NCBI GenBank assembly: GCA_022695795.1
Contig: MU404200.1
Location: forward strand, 1-64,000
Length of the DNA: 64,000 bases
Direction: 5' to 3'
Origin: Biscogniauxia marginata
Taxonomy: Eukaryota; Ascomycota; Sordariomycetes; Xylariales; Xylariaceae
The position numbers were made by a program, and so were the translations under genes. Numbering within the stretch: the first letter of the stretch is position 1; every line of letters begins with the position of its first letter. Under the pieces are notes generated by a model. The model did not search any database. It saw only the letters and a program-made list of their open reading frames with translations, and had not been told where the DNA came from. Shown here piece by piece: positions 1 to 11,155 of the stretch.

Positions 1-96
1 GCCTTTAAACTTAAATATACCTTTTTTAAAAAGGTTTGTTGGTTATGGTTCTTTTGCTTTCCCGTCCGTGGGGTTTTCGAATATCTATTTACCACA

Positions 97-116
97 CCCC
101 CCCCCCCCCCCCCCCC
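97..116 (+). repeat. Poly-C homopolymer (20 C)
   Basis: An uninterrupted run of 20 C. A second run of 15 C lies at 474-488. Runs of this length are prone to sequencing and assembly length errors, so exact lengths are uncertain. Confidence 0.9.
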
Positions 117-473
117 ACCTCCCCTTTTTTTTCTTGAGCATAAGTTATTGAATTACGGACTCGGCAAGTATAGGTAGGTAGGCACCTAAGGTTATATAAA
201 AATCAGCCACTTGTTGGCTATGTTGAATAAGAGGGGAAGTCTTAACCTATGTAACTAGAGTCATGAAGTTTATGTTAGGTACCTACATATATCGTGTACT
301 ATGTAAAGTAGGTACCTAAATCAAATTGACCTCTAGGTGAAGTGTTGTTGTTTTAATCCGTCTTGCCTAATCCGATTGATCGCCAAGGAAAGGCGATCGA
401 TGGATCTATAGACCTAGGTACCTACCTAAGCCCCGTTTATCTGTTTGTTTTTGCTTGACAGCTCCAGTACCTA

Positions 474-488
474 CCCCCCCCCCCCCCC
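474..488 (+). repeat. Poly-C homopolymer (15 C)
   Basis: Fifteen consecutive C residues directly after a CTACCTA-type motif, the second long C run within 500 bp. Confidence 0.9.
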
Positions 489-1471
489 GGCTCTCGGGGC
501 TTTTGGGAAAACGATCGGATCCACGTGGGGTCGAAGCGTCGCCCTCGAAGTTTAGTGTAAGTTGCCGGTTTTGCCGGTATACATACAGTATCTACCTAGC
601 CTAGGTATACCGTCTCGTCTTCTCGCTTCCGGTGGGATCGTACGATAGATGGGTAGGTAGGTAGGTAACGTAAGTGCTGTCGGTTGGATCTGGTTTGTTG
701 ATATATATATAGGGGGAGTGATTTGCAGAGACTTGGACTTGTTTATCCTTAATGTAGGTCAAAGGTGCGAGCGATGGTTTGGGGTTGTCGTATATTCCGT
801 AAGCATAAACTACCAACCTGTATCGAGCTAAAGCGTGCAAGGTATGTCAAGCTACGTGTAGGTAGGTACCTAGATTTAGTGGTTGATAAGGTAGTGTAAG
901 CTAAAGCTGGAGCTGACTCATCATTTGGGTCTTCGTATCACCGTCGCCGTCTTCCAACCCAGCGATTCGCCGACTTCGATGTATGTACATAGTTACCTAG
1001 TTGGCTTTCCTCCCCGGCCCCGTCGTATACTATGCACGTACCTATCACGGCGGAGGAAGTTGTCAGAGAGAGTGAGTTGTCTACATAGCCATGGACTGAC
1101 TTCTCGGGGTCGGGGTTCTTGATATGTGCCGTTCGGAGTAATACCACAGATCAAATATGTATGTATAAAACACCTCCTCCGTGGTGTAAGCCACACCGCA
1201 CACCTGATTCGTTCTGCTCGCTACACTACCTGTCATGTCCTACTAAACTTCCCGTCGGGTGCGACCATAAGGTGGATTGATTCAATGCGCCACAACGTCC
1301 CTGAGCCTACCGTAGGTTAGTTACCATTCCATCGATTCTGGGGACGGGAGTATCCTGCCCCAGGCAATGTGACGGGCTACCTGGTTAGGACCTCAGGTAG
1401 GTAATTATCGGAATTCGGAATGCAAGACACACCGCACTCTAGTGTAGCCTAGCCACACAAAGCGGCTGTTA

Positions 1472-1512
1472 TTGTAGGTAGGTAGGTACCTACACTAGTT
1501 GGTTGGTAGGTA
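1472..1512. repeat. TAGGTA/TACCTA motif cluster
   Basis: Three head-to-tail GTAGGTAGGTAGGTACC units followed by the inverted form TACCTA, then another GGTAGGTACC unit. Similar palindrome-containing clusters occur at 2041-2086, 12500-12520 and around 58145-58170, always outside coding sequence. Function unknown. Confidence 0.8.
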
Positions 1513-2556
1513 CCAACGGCTATTCCGGCAGTTGGCTGTTTATCGGGTGGTATCTGCTGCAGGTGTTAAATTTCTTGGGAATAAAAAGAAAAACCCCAGT
1601 CCAGCTGAATGAATTGGATCCAATCCGAGTCAGCACGTTCAAAGGGTCCAGTCTGCCTGTATGTACATACGTATGTAAACCTGGGTGGCTGGCTGGCTGG
1701 CTACAATCAATAGTGCGTGTAAGACGTATGGCACAGGTTGGTATAAGTCCCAATCCAAGGTAAACAGAGGCTGGATGGTGCCTATGGAATCATCGGGAAA
1801 GGATGTATGCAAGCTCCCCTTTTCCTTTCTTTTCTCTTTTTCTCTTTTTCTCCTATGTAGTAGGTGCTCAGTAATTTTCACGATTTATTTGGAATCTTTT
1901 ACTCTGCTTTTGTTAACGCATGATGTCAAGTACTTGTTTGATTAGAGAGTTATTAGATCGATTGATGGGAATATCTCATGTAAATATAGCCCTGATGGAC
2001 TTATGCCGGATTCAACTTAGCTGCATCAGCTAGGGCGCAGTGAGGTAGGTACATATGAATGTAGGTACCTTCGGTAGGTACCTACCTTGGTTGGGAGCTC
2101 CCGTAAGCCAATGCATGCGGGTTGTGTGGAATCTCCCCAGCTAAAGAAGGCGGGCAGGGGCAAGAATGGCAACCTGTTCCCTTCCATCGGTGCGGCTCAG
2201 TCGGCCCAGCTCAGCTGTACACACCAGAGGTACCTACTACGTAAGATACCTACTACGTTGGGTAAGATAGGAAGTACGGCATCATCCGCCCACTTTTGGA
2301 CTTGTTCCCTAGTCCATAAATACATTTTTCCCTGCCTTGATGGCTTTAAGTGCCTGCGTTAGGGCCGTACTTATAATTGAAACCCGGTTGGCCTCGCCCT
2401 CCCTTTAATCAAATCCTCACTTGTTTTATCACCTCTACCCTTATCTGGTGTTTACATCCATCCCTCTTTCTTCCATTACTCTTTTTCTTTTCCCTTTTTC
2501 TTATTTTAGGTAATCAGCTAGAGGACACGCTCTTCCTCTCCGCTGCTAGTAAGAAG

Positions 2557-4521
2557 ATGCATCTCTCCGATGTATTCCTTCCGCTCCCGTTGCTCTCGTT
2601 GATCTCCGTCGCCGTCGCGGCCCCGAGCGGCGGATCGCCCGGCCATGGCCTCGCACTGGATATTCTGCGTCGCGCGGCGGCGGACAGCCCCTCCGGCAAT
2701 TACGCCCCCGGCACCGTGGACTGCCCCCAGCAGAAGCCCACTATCCGGAGCGCCGGGACCTTGTCGCAATCTGAGCAGGACTGGCTGGAGGTTCGCAGGG
2801 CGAAGACCATTGACCCCATGGTCCAGTTCCTGAGGCAGGCCAACATCCCCGACTTCGACGCCCCGGCCTTCATCAATTCCAACGCGCAGAACTTCTCCGT
2901 CGTGCCCAACATCGGCATTGCCATCTCTGGAGGTGGCTATCGCGCCTTGATGAACGGTGCCGGTTTCGTCGCTGCTGCAGACAGCCGTGTCCCGGGATCG
3001 ACGGATGCCGGAGGAATTGGTGATCTCCTGCAGGCCACTACCTACCTTGCCGGACTATCCGGGGGCGGTTGGCTAGTTGGCTCCATCTTCGCCAACAACT
3101 TCTCGGATGTGGTACAGCTTCGCGACGGGTACGAGGGCTCCTCGCTGTGGAAGTTCTCCAATTCTATCTTCCAAGGCCCGCAGAGTCGCGGTATCTCGCT
3201 ACTGAACTCGGCCGACTATTGGAGGAACGTGGTCGATCAGGTCGACGACAAGCGATCAGCCGGCTACGAAGTTTCCCTCACCGACACTTGGGGGCGAACC
3301 TTGTCTTACCAGCTCATCAATGCACTCGATGGCGGCCCTGGTTACACTTTCTCGTCTATTGCCTACGCAGACAATTTCCAATCTGGCGATACGCCCATGC
3401 CGATCCTAGTAGCCGACGAGCGCAGCCCCGGCACCGCGGTTATCTCGCTTAACTCAACCGTCATTGAGTTTAACCCCTGGGAGATGGGTTCATTCGACCC
3501 TACCATCTTTGGATTTGCCCCGACGCGATACGTCGGCTCCAACTTCAGCGACGGCATCGTCCCAGACGATGGCCACTGCGTACGCGGCTTCGACCAATTT
3601 AGTTTCGTCATGGGCACTTCCAGCTCTCTCTTCAACGCCTTCCTCACGCAGGATCTCTCGTCGTATGGCGTCCCCAGCTTCGTCAGCGACGCGGTCCAGT
3701 CTGCCCTCAGCGGTATCAGCCGAGACGACGACGACATTGCCGTATGGAGGCCAAACCCGTTCTACAACTACAACTCGGGCTCGAACGGCAACGCGGGCGA
3801 GCAGCAGCTCACGCTCGCGGACGGCGGCCTCGACCTCCAGAACATCCCCCTGCACCCGCTAATCCAGCCCGAGCGCGCCGTCGACGTCATCTTCGCCGTG
3901 GACTCGTCGGCCGACACGACGTACAACTGGCCGAACGGCACGGCCCTGCGCGCGAGCTACGACCGCAGCAGGGAGGCCATCGCCAACGGCACGGCGTTCC
4001 CGCGGGTGCCGGACGCCGAGACCTTCATCAACCTGGGGCTGAACCGGCGGCCGACGTTCTTCGGGTGCGACATGTCCGAGTTCTCGTCGTCGTCGCACGT
4101 GCCGCCGCTGATCGTGTACGTGCCGAACACGCCGTACACGACGTACAGCAACGCGTCAACGCTGGACCCGTCGTACACGGACGAGGAGCGCAACCTTATC
4201 ATCGAGAACGGCTTCAACGTCGCGACCATGGGCAACGCCACCGTCGACGCCGAGTGGCCCCGCTGCGCCGCCTGCGCTGTGCTCTCGCGCAGCCTCGAAC
4301 GCACTGCGACCGCCGTCCCCGCCGCCTGCCAGGCCTGCTTCGATCGGTACTGCTGGAACGGCACGACCGACAGCACGCCCGTCGGCTCCTTCGAGCCGGA
4401 GCCCGTCATCGGCATCAATGCCCTGAGCGCCGCCGTTGGACGGCCCCGCGCCGGGGCCGGGGCCGGGGCCGGTCTGGTCTGGGGGGTCGTCGGGTTGGCC
4501 GGGTTGGCCTTGGTGCTGTGA
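2557..4521 (+). CDS. Secreted GPI-anchored lysophospholipase (phospholipase B)
   Basis: A single-exon gene of 654 residues. Phospholipase B hydrolyses acyl chains of (lyso)phospholipids at the cell surface. The start at 2557 is chosen because it gives a signal peptide (LPLLSLISVAVAAPSG, cleavage near residue 22); the frame is open upstream to 2377, but that part reads as leader DNA. Family motifs visible: SGGGYRALMNG near residue 123, the nucleophile-elbow serine in GLSGGGW near residue 167, and the catalytic-Asp region DGGLDLQNIPLHPLIQ followed by VDVIFAVDSSAD near residues 430-455. There are many NxS/T sites. The tail runs through Gly/Ala into a short hydrophobic C-terminal segment (GVVGLAGLALVL), as expected for a GPI-anchor signal. 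The length matches fungal Plb proteins. It stands alone with no functional neighbours. A pyrimidine-rich tract ending in TTTTAG at about 2500 could be the acceptor of a 5'-UTR intron. Confidence 0.95.
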   Translation: MHLSDVFLPLPLLSLISVAVAAPSGGSPGHGLALDILRRAAADSPSGNYAPGTVDCPQQKPTIRSAGTLSQSEQDWLEVRRAKTIDPMVQFLRQANIPDFDAPAFINSNAQNFSVVPNIGIAISGGGYRALMNGAGFVAAADSRVPGSTDAGGIGDLLQATTYLAGLSGGGWLVGSIFANNFSDVVQLRDGYEGSSLWKFSNSIFQGPQSRGISLLNSADYWRNVVDQVDDKRSAGYEVSLTDTWGRTLSYQLINALDGGPGYTFSSIAYADNFQSGDTPMPILVADERSPGTAVISLNSTVIEFNPWEMGSFDPTIFGFAPTRYVGSNFSDGIVPDDGHCVRGFDQFSFVMGTSSSLFNAFLTQDLSSYGVPSFVSDAVQSALSGISRDDDDIAVWRPNPFYNYNSGSNGNAGEQQLTLADGGLDLQNIPLHPLIQPERAVDVIFAVDSSADTTYNWPNGTALRASYDRSREAIANGTAFPRVPDAETFINLGLNRRPTFFGCDMSEFSSSSHVPPLIVYVPNTPYTTYSNASTLDPSYTDEERNLIIENGFNVATMGNATVDAEWPRCAACAVLSRSLERTATAVPAACQACFDRYCWNGTTDSTPVGSFEPEPVIGINALSAAVGRPRAGAGAGAGLVWGVVGLAGLALVL

Positions 4522-6690
4522 TAGACGGTTGTTGGTTCATTTATGATATCTATCTATAATCACTTTTTTATTTATCATTTAGAAGACACGTTTCAGCGAG
4601 AAGAGACTGATCTACATAAACAAAACCTACTTGGGCAGGTAGAGGTTTCTCTGGTGGGGTCTGGGTCTGGTTGGCTAGGCACCTACATGTGGTTTCACGT
4701 AGGTAGCTCTTTAAGGGATCTCTGAGGCTTTATTAGCGGGCGTATAAGAGGTAGATTCGATGCTTTATGGCCGTTCTTTTTTTTTCAAGCAATATACCTG
4801 GTTTAATTGGAATTATAACATGCTTTAGTTATGAATCGACTTATCCAAGCTATGTATAGGACTTGTGGTTTTTAAGTGAAGGTATATTTTGGAGTGGAGT
4901 CGGGTTTACAGCTACCTAGCTTGGTATAAGGGGTCTTTGCGCAATACATTGCATGTGTCAACCCGAGGCTCGAGTGCTTATTAAGACTTGGCGCGAATAC
5001 TGGCGTGTGTGATAACATCGGGCTGTGAAAGGAGGAACATAGTAAACAAGAATAAGAGAAGGGGAGAAGGGGATGATTAATATGTACACAGAATGCAAAT
5101 CTGAAGACAATAAGAGAAATGGTGCTACAGTTGGAATATTGCGTGAAAGAGTCTTAAGACGCTTTAAAAAAAGAAATATAGGTAGTTATAGGGAACTGGG
5201 CATTTTATATTTGCCGTTCCCGGTCGGCTCCGCATAGTACATGCATAGGTACTTTAGATTGGTAGGTTGTATAGATGACTAACTAACACTTACTACGCCC
5301 GTAACTGTCTTGCCTCATACATCTAGATTCTTCTTTTTTTCAACCCCAGATCGTACGAACATCTGATCCAATGCTGTGCGATGAAACAAAAGCGCCTTCC
5401 GTTTGTACGCGCCTCTAGCCATTTTTACAACCTCGTAAACAGGCTTTCTTCTTCTTCAATTTGAAGACAGGCTACCTGGACGAAATTGTCTAAATATTCT
5501 GTCACTATATTTAAATAGCGTCGTTCTGTCCCATTTTCGGTAACCCCCCAGGTTACTACCGCTGGAAACGGCTTCTTTTGATATCGCGGAGCACATCTTA
5601 TGGTGATACTGTTTGGCCCGTGTACCCCATTGCAATAAAACTAGGTCTTGGTGGATATATTACTCTAGTCAGCTTTGAAGCTCGGTAACGAAATCGTACC
5701 TTTGAGACGTGAGTATTTCTCGTGTATAATCAGAACTGATTTTCTTGATGCACTATCGTTCATGTATAGATTTACTTGTTCGGTCTGTGGTATGCATGGA
5801 CACTAGTTAAACAGAGTTGCTTATCACACACGAAACCTCAATCTCCCATCTCGACGTCAAAGCCAGATTGGACATATATTCTTTTTCTTTGTAGTACCAG
5901 GAGACGGCGGGAGAACGAGCATGGAGCGAAGTAAAATATATGTATGTCTAATCCTCAAGCCATCTCGCCACGAGTAAGGTATACTCGGATATCTAAGACT
6001 AGCGTCAAATTACCTAGGTTTATCCCGCTAGTTCTGAGGTACAAGTTTGAAACAATCCCCGCTTACAAATACTTAGGACCTTTCTTATGCGCGGCGAAAC
6101 TTAGACAAAATGCGTGCGTAGTAGGCATTGCAGAACACATACCAACGGCGCATTAGATAGATATGCAAGAAATTTTGTCAAACAAAGCCTGTTCCTCCTT
6201 TCCCTCCAGGTTGTTGTCGTCCGTTTTGTATTACTATACTCAAGCAGCGAGTAAGCAAGGGGAATCCGTCAGCTCGCTCGCTCGCTCGTACCCTGGGGAG
6301 GATACGCGGTCTGTCTCTCGCCGTACCCCAAAATAGAACTGATGAACCGATTTGCTAGGTCATATACCTCGCTGTTGGCCGTAGCTTTTTGCGTCTAGGT
6401 GAAGGTGGCTCGTGACCGTTAATCGGGTCTGAAAGGCCAAGTTAAAAGAAATCTGGCGTGCTGGTCCTATCTCACATCACTTATAAAAATTGTGCTCGAA
6501 CCTAAGGGTATCATTTTTCTGGCTGTCTCTTAATTCTTTAATATCCATCGTGCCATCCAAACTACCATCCGCTCGAAACCATATTTTTTCGCAAAACACG
6601 GATCCTCTATATCTAATCTACGTCGGCGTTTTCCTAGACCCTTCTCAATGACAACTTCCTCGCTATGTCAGGTGGAAGTGCGGCTGGCGG
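4522..6690. other. Intergenic region without recognisable gene
   Basis: The 3' flank of the phospholipase gene followed by AT-leaning DNA. No ORF has codon texture, splice signals or motifs that convince me. A short (CGCT)n run sits near 6275-6287. Confidence 0.6.
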
Positions 6691-6944
6691 GTAGCATGCA
6701 AGCACTTCCAATGATAATAACAAATATGTACTAGAGGACCAGATAATAGACAATATAGACGATATAAAATTGGAGCATATCAAGTGGGAAGAAGCCGAGT
6801 TTGAGTCTTCTTCTAAAGTTCAGGGTATGCGATGTGAAATCAAGAACCCAATATTGCTTCATAACAACCAAGAGGAGGCCTGCATACTGGATTCCGATGG
6901 AGGCGCCTCGCATTCCATGTCGCAGGGCCGGCCGCGGGAATGAT
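6690..6944 (+). pseudogene. Open, coding-like fragment of unknown origin
   Basis: A stop-free frame of about 80 codons with no start methionine. It is rich in acidic residues (YVLEDQIIDNIDDIKLEH) and contains ACILDSDGGASHSM. The last motif loosely resembles the ILDSGAS protease signature of Ty1/copia polyproteins, but the spacing is altered and nothing else of a polyprotein is visible. It ends in double stops at 6942-6947. I treat it as a possible decayed fragment; chance is not excluded. Confidence 0.25.
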
Positions 6945-7063
6945 GGCTCTAGAGCTACACCCTCTGCATGATCGGCTGTAATTACATCTCCAGGCCCGCT
7001 TGCAAAGAACTGTACATATGTGCAGAACCCCTCAGCGACCTCATGCGGGACGTCATCAGGCAG

Positions 7064-7123
7064 TGTTGGAATATAAGCCTCACTAAGCTAAGGCGCATAC
7101 CACTTTTCCCCCATAAAACAACA
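7064..7123 (+). mobile_element. 60-bp TGTTG...CAACA element, copy 1
   Basis: A 60-bp insertion starting TGTTGGAATATAAGCC and ending AAAACAACA. It is flanked by GGCAG (7059-7063) and GGTAG (7124-7128), a 4/5 match for a 5-bp target-site duplication. It is a close match, end to end and with equal length, to 25950-26009. TG...CA ends with the five-base inverted repeat TGTTG/CAACA are the hallmark of LTRs, but 60 bp is extremely short for one. It may be a miniature non-autonomous LTR or a trimmed solo LTR. Confidence 0.75.
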
Positions 7124-7299
7124 GGTAGTACGTATCGTACTACTGTTGTACAAATAAATAGCATGGATGACTGGGTACAAATGGCGATACAGGAGCCGTT
7201 CTATCCGCGTCGTCCTCAAACCGTCCCAAGCCTTCCGTCTTGAGCTCTTCGCGGTAATACAACAGCGGAGCCCACGGCCCAGCTAAACCCTACTCCCTA

Positions 7300-8560
7300 G
7301 GCTAGACCTAGGAAAGGCTCAAGCCCGACATCGAGGCCTTCGAGCGCTTTATCTCAGGCCCGGGGGATAGGGACCATTACGTTCCCGCACCCGTGGACGC
7401 TCTCCCCACCACGCACAATCGTGCAATCGAAGATAAGGGGGTTTGACTTTGCCGCCCGCGTGGTAAGCTGTGATTATAATCGTAGAGGAGTAGACCCTTT
7501 GACTAAGTACATCGACTGGGACGGCGACAAGGCTGGTGAGGTATGGGGGGGCACATGACTATCCCATATTAAGACGGGAGCCGAAGGCTGATTGAGCTCT
7601 ATGTCAAACCGCTTGACTTGATAGACAACGCCGACGGGGTGCGCGATCAGCTACGTGAGCGGGGGAGGTATCCCAGATTCTCGACGACAAGGAGTACCGC
7701 CGCGTGCTCAGACTCGGGGAGGCACTAGAGCGAAGGTCAGAAGGCCCCCACCAGCTATCAGAAGAAGAAGAAGAAGAAGAAGAAGAAGAAGCGATCCTGA
7801 CGAACCCGGTGCTCCGCAGGTCCGTGCTGATATCGTACCCGGCATCGGGCGCGTGGTCAACTACCCACACACCTTCTTCGTAGAACTGCATAAAGCCGGT
7901 CATGTGGGACGGACGACAGACTCGTGCTCGGAAACGACATCAAGACGCGGCCGCTGCGCGCGCTCGGGGCGAAGGCGCGGGCCCTACGGGGAAAGAAAGG
8001 GAGGGGAGGGGGGGGGCGGGGTCCGTGTGCGTTGTCGCCGGCCCCCCTCGGACATCGACGGCGATGTGACCGCCTTACGCGGTCTCGGCGCGGGGCTAGG
8101 AGAACCCGGCCCGAGTCGATCCCGAAGCTCGCTCACTGACCTTCACGGAGACCCATGGTCCGCGCGGGGCAGCACGGGTGGTACGCGGGGGCCCTGTTCC
8201 CGTTCGTGACCGCGACGCGCAACGGTCGGGATAGACGCCGGCTTGAATGATACGCGCGCTTGAATATCAAGCTGTCGAACCTGGGCGGATGGGCCGGCGT
8301 CGCTTCAGCTCTAGAGGAACGCCGTCGCGGGCGAGGGAATCACGCCAGTCCTCGCGGATAACCTCCCCGGGGGCACCTCGGCCGGGGAGTACCCGCACAA
8401 CGGCCGGGGAGTCCGGTTCACTCTCAGGGGAGCGCGTATCCTCGCCGACCGCCAGGGGTGGCCCACTGCTCTATTGGCCCTCGTTCATGTCATAGAGGCC
8501 TCCAAGGACTTATCTATTCCTCCAGATCCTCCGTCAATGCAAATAATGGTGCCCCGAATT
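7300..8560 (+). pseudogene. GC-rich decayed protein-coding remnant, family not recognised
   Basis: The base composition is much more GC-rich than the flanks. Several coding-like segments lie in shifting plus-strand frames and are broken by stops: about 7305-7557 (reads ...VVSCDYNRRGVDPLTKYIDW...), about 7663-7880 (ILDDKEYRRVLRLGEALERR), about 8170-8310 (YAGALFPFVTATRNGR, then IKLSNLGGWAGVASALEERR) and about 8315-8545 (GRGVRFTLRGARILADRQGW, then PTALLALVHVIEASKDL). A (GAA)10 tract interrupts it. The order and strand are consistent with one ancestral gene of at least 400 codons that has suffered frameshifts and stops. I do not recognise the family. The composition differs from the surrounding AT-leaning DNA, so a transferred or transposed origin is possible. 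Confidence 0.5.
7761..7791 (+). repeat. (GAA)10 microsatellite
   Basis: Ten GAA triplets plus one G, lying inside the decayed coding remnant, where it would encode a poly-Glu tract in the frame of the surrounding coding-like segment. Confidence 0.95.
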
Positions 8561-11120
8561 TGCTGACGATAGGAGTAAAATTGCCGCCATTCTCCGTCGA
8601 TTCTTCCCTTCCCTCAAAATTTGATAGGGGGAAAAAAAAAACCGAAAAAGAAAACAAATAACAGGAAGAGTAATAACAAAAAACGCCTCATCAGGATCGG
8701 CAAAGCATATAATAATGGTGACGATGTAATCGTATTCTCAAAAATTATCACCTCTCTCTTGAGATATTCCCGTAATGCCCAGTCCGTTCAGTCGGACTGT
8801 TTAAGTTTCCGCACGGTTCGGAATCAAGTCCGTCTGTGTTTATTTTTGTTGTCTACGCATACGGCAAGGGGGATTTCTATTGGGCATCGACCACGGACCA
8901 GATTAGATTAGATGGAGATTTGGATCTGATCAAACCCGCGAATGAGTGTGTGAGTATTATTCTTATTTCATCATGTTGCTTCCTTGGAGAGACCCAGTTT
9001 TGTGTGTGCCTCCCCTCCATTTTTATATATATGGATATACTTGGAGTAGGTTTTGTGAAAACACCTATTAATCCCTATAGAACGTCAGGTCAATTTGAGC
9101 CAAGCATAAGGCATTATTCATTTAAACTGGTCAAGCGAATATCCTCCACACAATGGAGGATAGGAGCAGAAAAAGGCAGATCCATCCACCTTCAACCGTA
9201 GATCCCGTTTCTTTTTCTAAGAAAATTTTTGGTTTTCATCCGAATGCAATAGGTCATTATCGTGTCTTCCTTCAGTGGCGCTTACAAGGTCAACGACTGG
9301 AGAGAGGTTGCGACTAGACTAGGTCATTGTCTGGCTGACAAGCAAATATGCAGCCTGTACCAAGGGAATATTTGGTCGGTATCAGCACGACATGTGATCC
9401 GCTCGCTAGCAAAATCAAGTTCATCACACACGTTTTTTTCGGTTCAGCATTTCACCAGAATGCAGCTGGTTGGTTGACATGGGGGGGCCACTTGTTGGTA
9501 TTGCTCTAGCACACAACCAAAGACCATTCAGCTATGTCGCGTTCATCTCATGACGGAAATGAACTTATCGAGGAATAAGCAGAAGAAAATGGAAGAAATT
9601 ATGCGTCTCGTAGCGCGCTTGTGCGCACTGTCTCTCGGTATAGCAAACGCGCTGTGAAACATACTGGAGCTACATTCTGCATCGTGGAGGGAAAAAAAGA
9701 CGTCATATTTCCGAGTCCCCGATGAAGAGTCTTGCATGGCACCAGCCCCACCTGTTTGGGTCAATAGCCATGATGCCTACCGAGGAGAGTTGTGCCCTGT
9801 CATGCTTCATTGTGGGAACTCTCTTGACTCTAGTGCGACAAGGCTGCAAGGTCAGCAGTGGCCGCTTGACTTGTTAGCTGGGCATTGGTCTGCCTATATG
9901 CCTCACTATGTATGTACCCTGAATTTACGGCCCGCAGATACCTGAAAAGGGCTTGTCAGGCTGGCGGCGGAACTCAGGACAACTAGGCATCGTGGGAACG
10001 AAAATTGGCATCTGAAAGAAATAGCGTAATTAAGCCGCCAGGGTTCGGAAGAGGACACGGGGGGTTAGCGGCGAATGCTCGGTTCCTCAATGCTTGATTT
10101 GCATATAAAATGGCCGGTCATGATGCCATCTCGCGGTGCCTCTCGACAGGGCCACTTGCTTGACCGTCCGGGGAGGAAGAGTTATTCCACAATTGGTCGG
10201 CCTATCCCAGCTCGGGCATTCGGTGAGCGGCATGCCGAGACGCATCCTCCAGTCACCTTCTGCCGACCTTCCAGAAGCGGCACGGTAGCCCCCCAGAAAC
10301 TTTGACCGAGGTAGCGCAGGATGGAACTTACACCCGCCGCCTTGAAGGATAGCACTTGAAACCCTGCACACTACGTTACGCAGAAGCCAGGCTACATTCG
10401 GCATATCCGTCAACGCCATCTCCGCCAAGGTGAAGGGTGAATGAAGCCTGACTAAAGGTAAGGAGGGGTGGGGAAGAAGGAAAAGGGGGGGGGGTAAGTA
10501 GGGAGGGAGAAGAGCCACATGAGGACGGTGGGAGTGCGTATCTGACCGAGGGAAAGCCCATTTACGCGCAGCCACCGAGAAAAATAGTGGGATGCTGGAA
10601 ATGCTCGAGATAGGTGAAAGCTGTCAGCGCAGGTTAAAACCGGAGACAACGAAGCAAGGTGTATAAAAATGAAGAGGATGGACGAAAAGTCGGGACGATC
10701 GCGCCTGAAGAGTTGGTATCAGATGACAGGCCAGATACAGGCTGCATGAATGAACGTATTATTATCGGGTGAACAAATTAGTCAAAAGCGGGCAGGATGT
10801 ATGGAATGGGAATGTGCGGACATGGGCGTGGGATGATGGGGATGGGGATTGGGGATTTAGGATGGGACGATCCCTCGTAGACCGAATGCAGCCTCTGGCT
10901 GTGACGGCTTTTGCATCGTCGTTCCGTCGGATGAGGGCGGCAGAGAACAAGAGACCTGAGAGCTAAGACTTCCAGACAACTCAGACTCAGCAACTCCGAC
11001 GCGCAGGCGGAGACGGCGGCAGAGAAAAAGAATACGGGAATAGGAGAGAGAGGCAAAAGTGACAAGACGAGAGACATAAGACGCAAGACACAGACACAAG
11101 CAGAAACAGAGGTAGAGACA

Positions 11121-11155
11121 GAGATACAGAGATACAGAGATACAGAGATACAGAG
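11121..11155 (+). repeat. GAGATACA tandem repeat
   Basis: About four head-to-tail copies of an 8-bp unit, inside a longer (GA)-rich stretch from roughly 11030 to 11200. Confidence 0.9.

Larger units (their letters stand above)
1..2376. other. Gene-free, motif-rich intergenic region
   Basis: I see no convincing gene here; the short open frames lack family motifs, signal peptides or splice structure. The stretch is dominated by recurring TAGGTAGGTACCTA-like motifs, for example near 172-184, 411-428, 652-668, 858-872, 1472-1510 and 2041-2086. It also has two long C homopolymers and pyrimidine-rich blocks. The last part is presumably promoter and 5' leader of the phospholipase gene that follows. 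Confidence 0.7.

Noticed and set aside
2377..2556. 60-codon N-terminal extension of the phospholipase
   Set aside because: The first codons do not fit the family, and the signal peptide starts at 2557; the stretch is read as leader.
3744..4559. Long Arg-rich open frame overlapping the phospholipase gene
   Set aside because: It is a second plus-strand frame of GC-rich coding DNA; the phospholipase frame carries all motifs.
7761..7791. Poly-Arg or poly-Ser protein encoded by the GAA tract
   Set aside because: The microsatellite yields homopolymers in all six frames; not evidence of coding.
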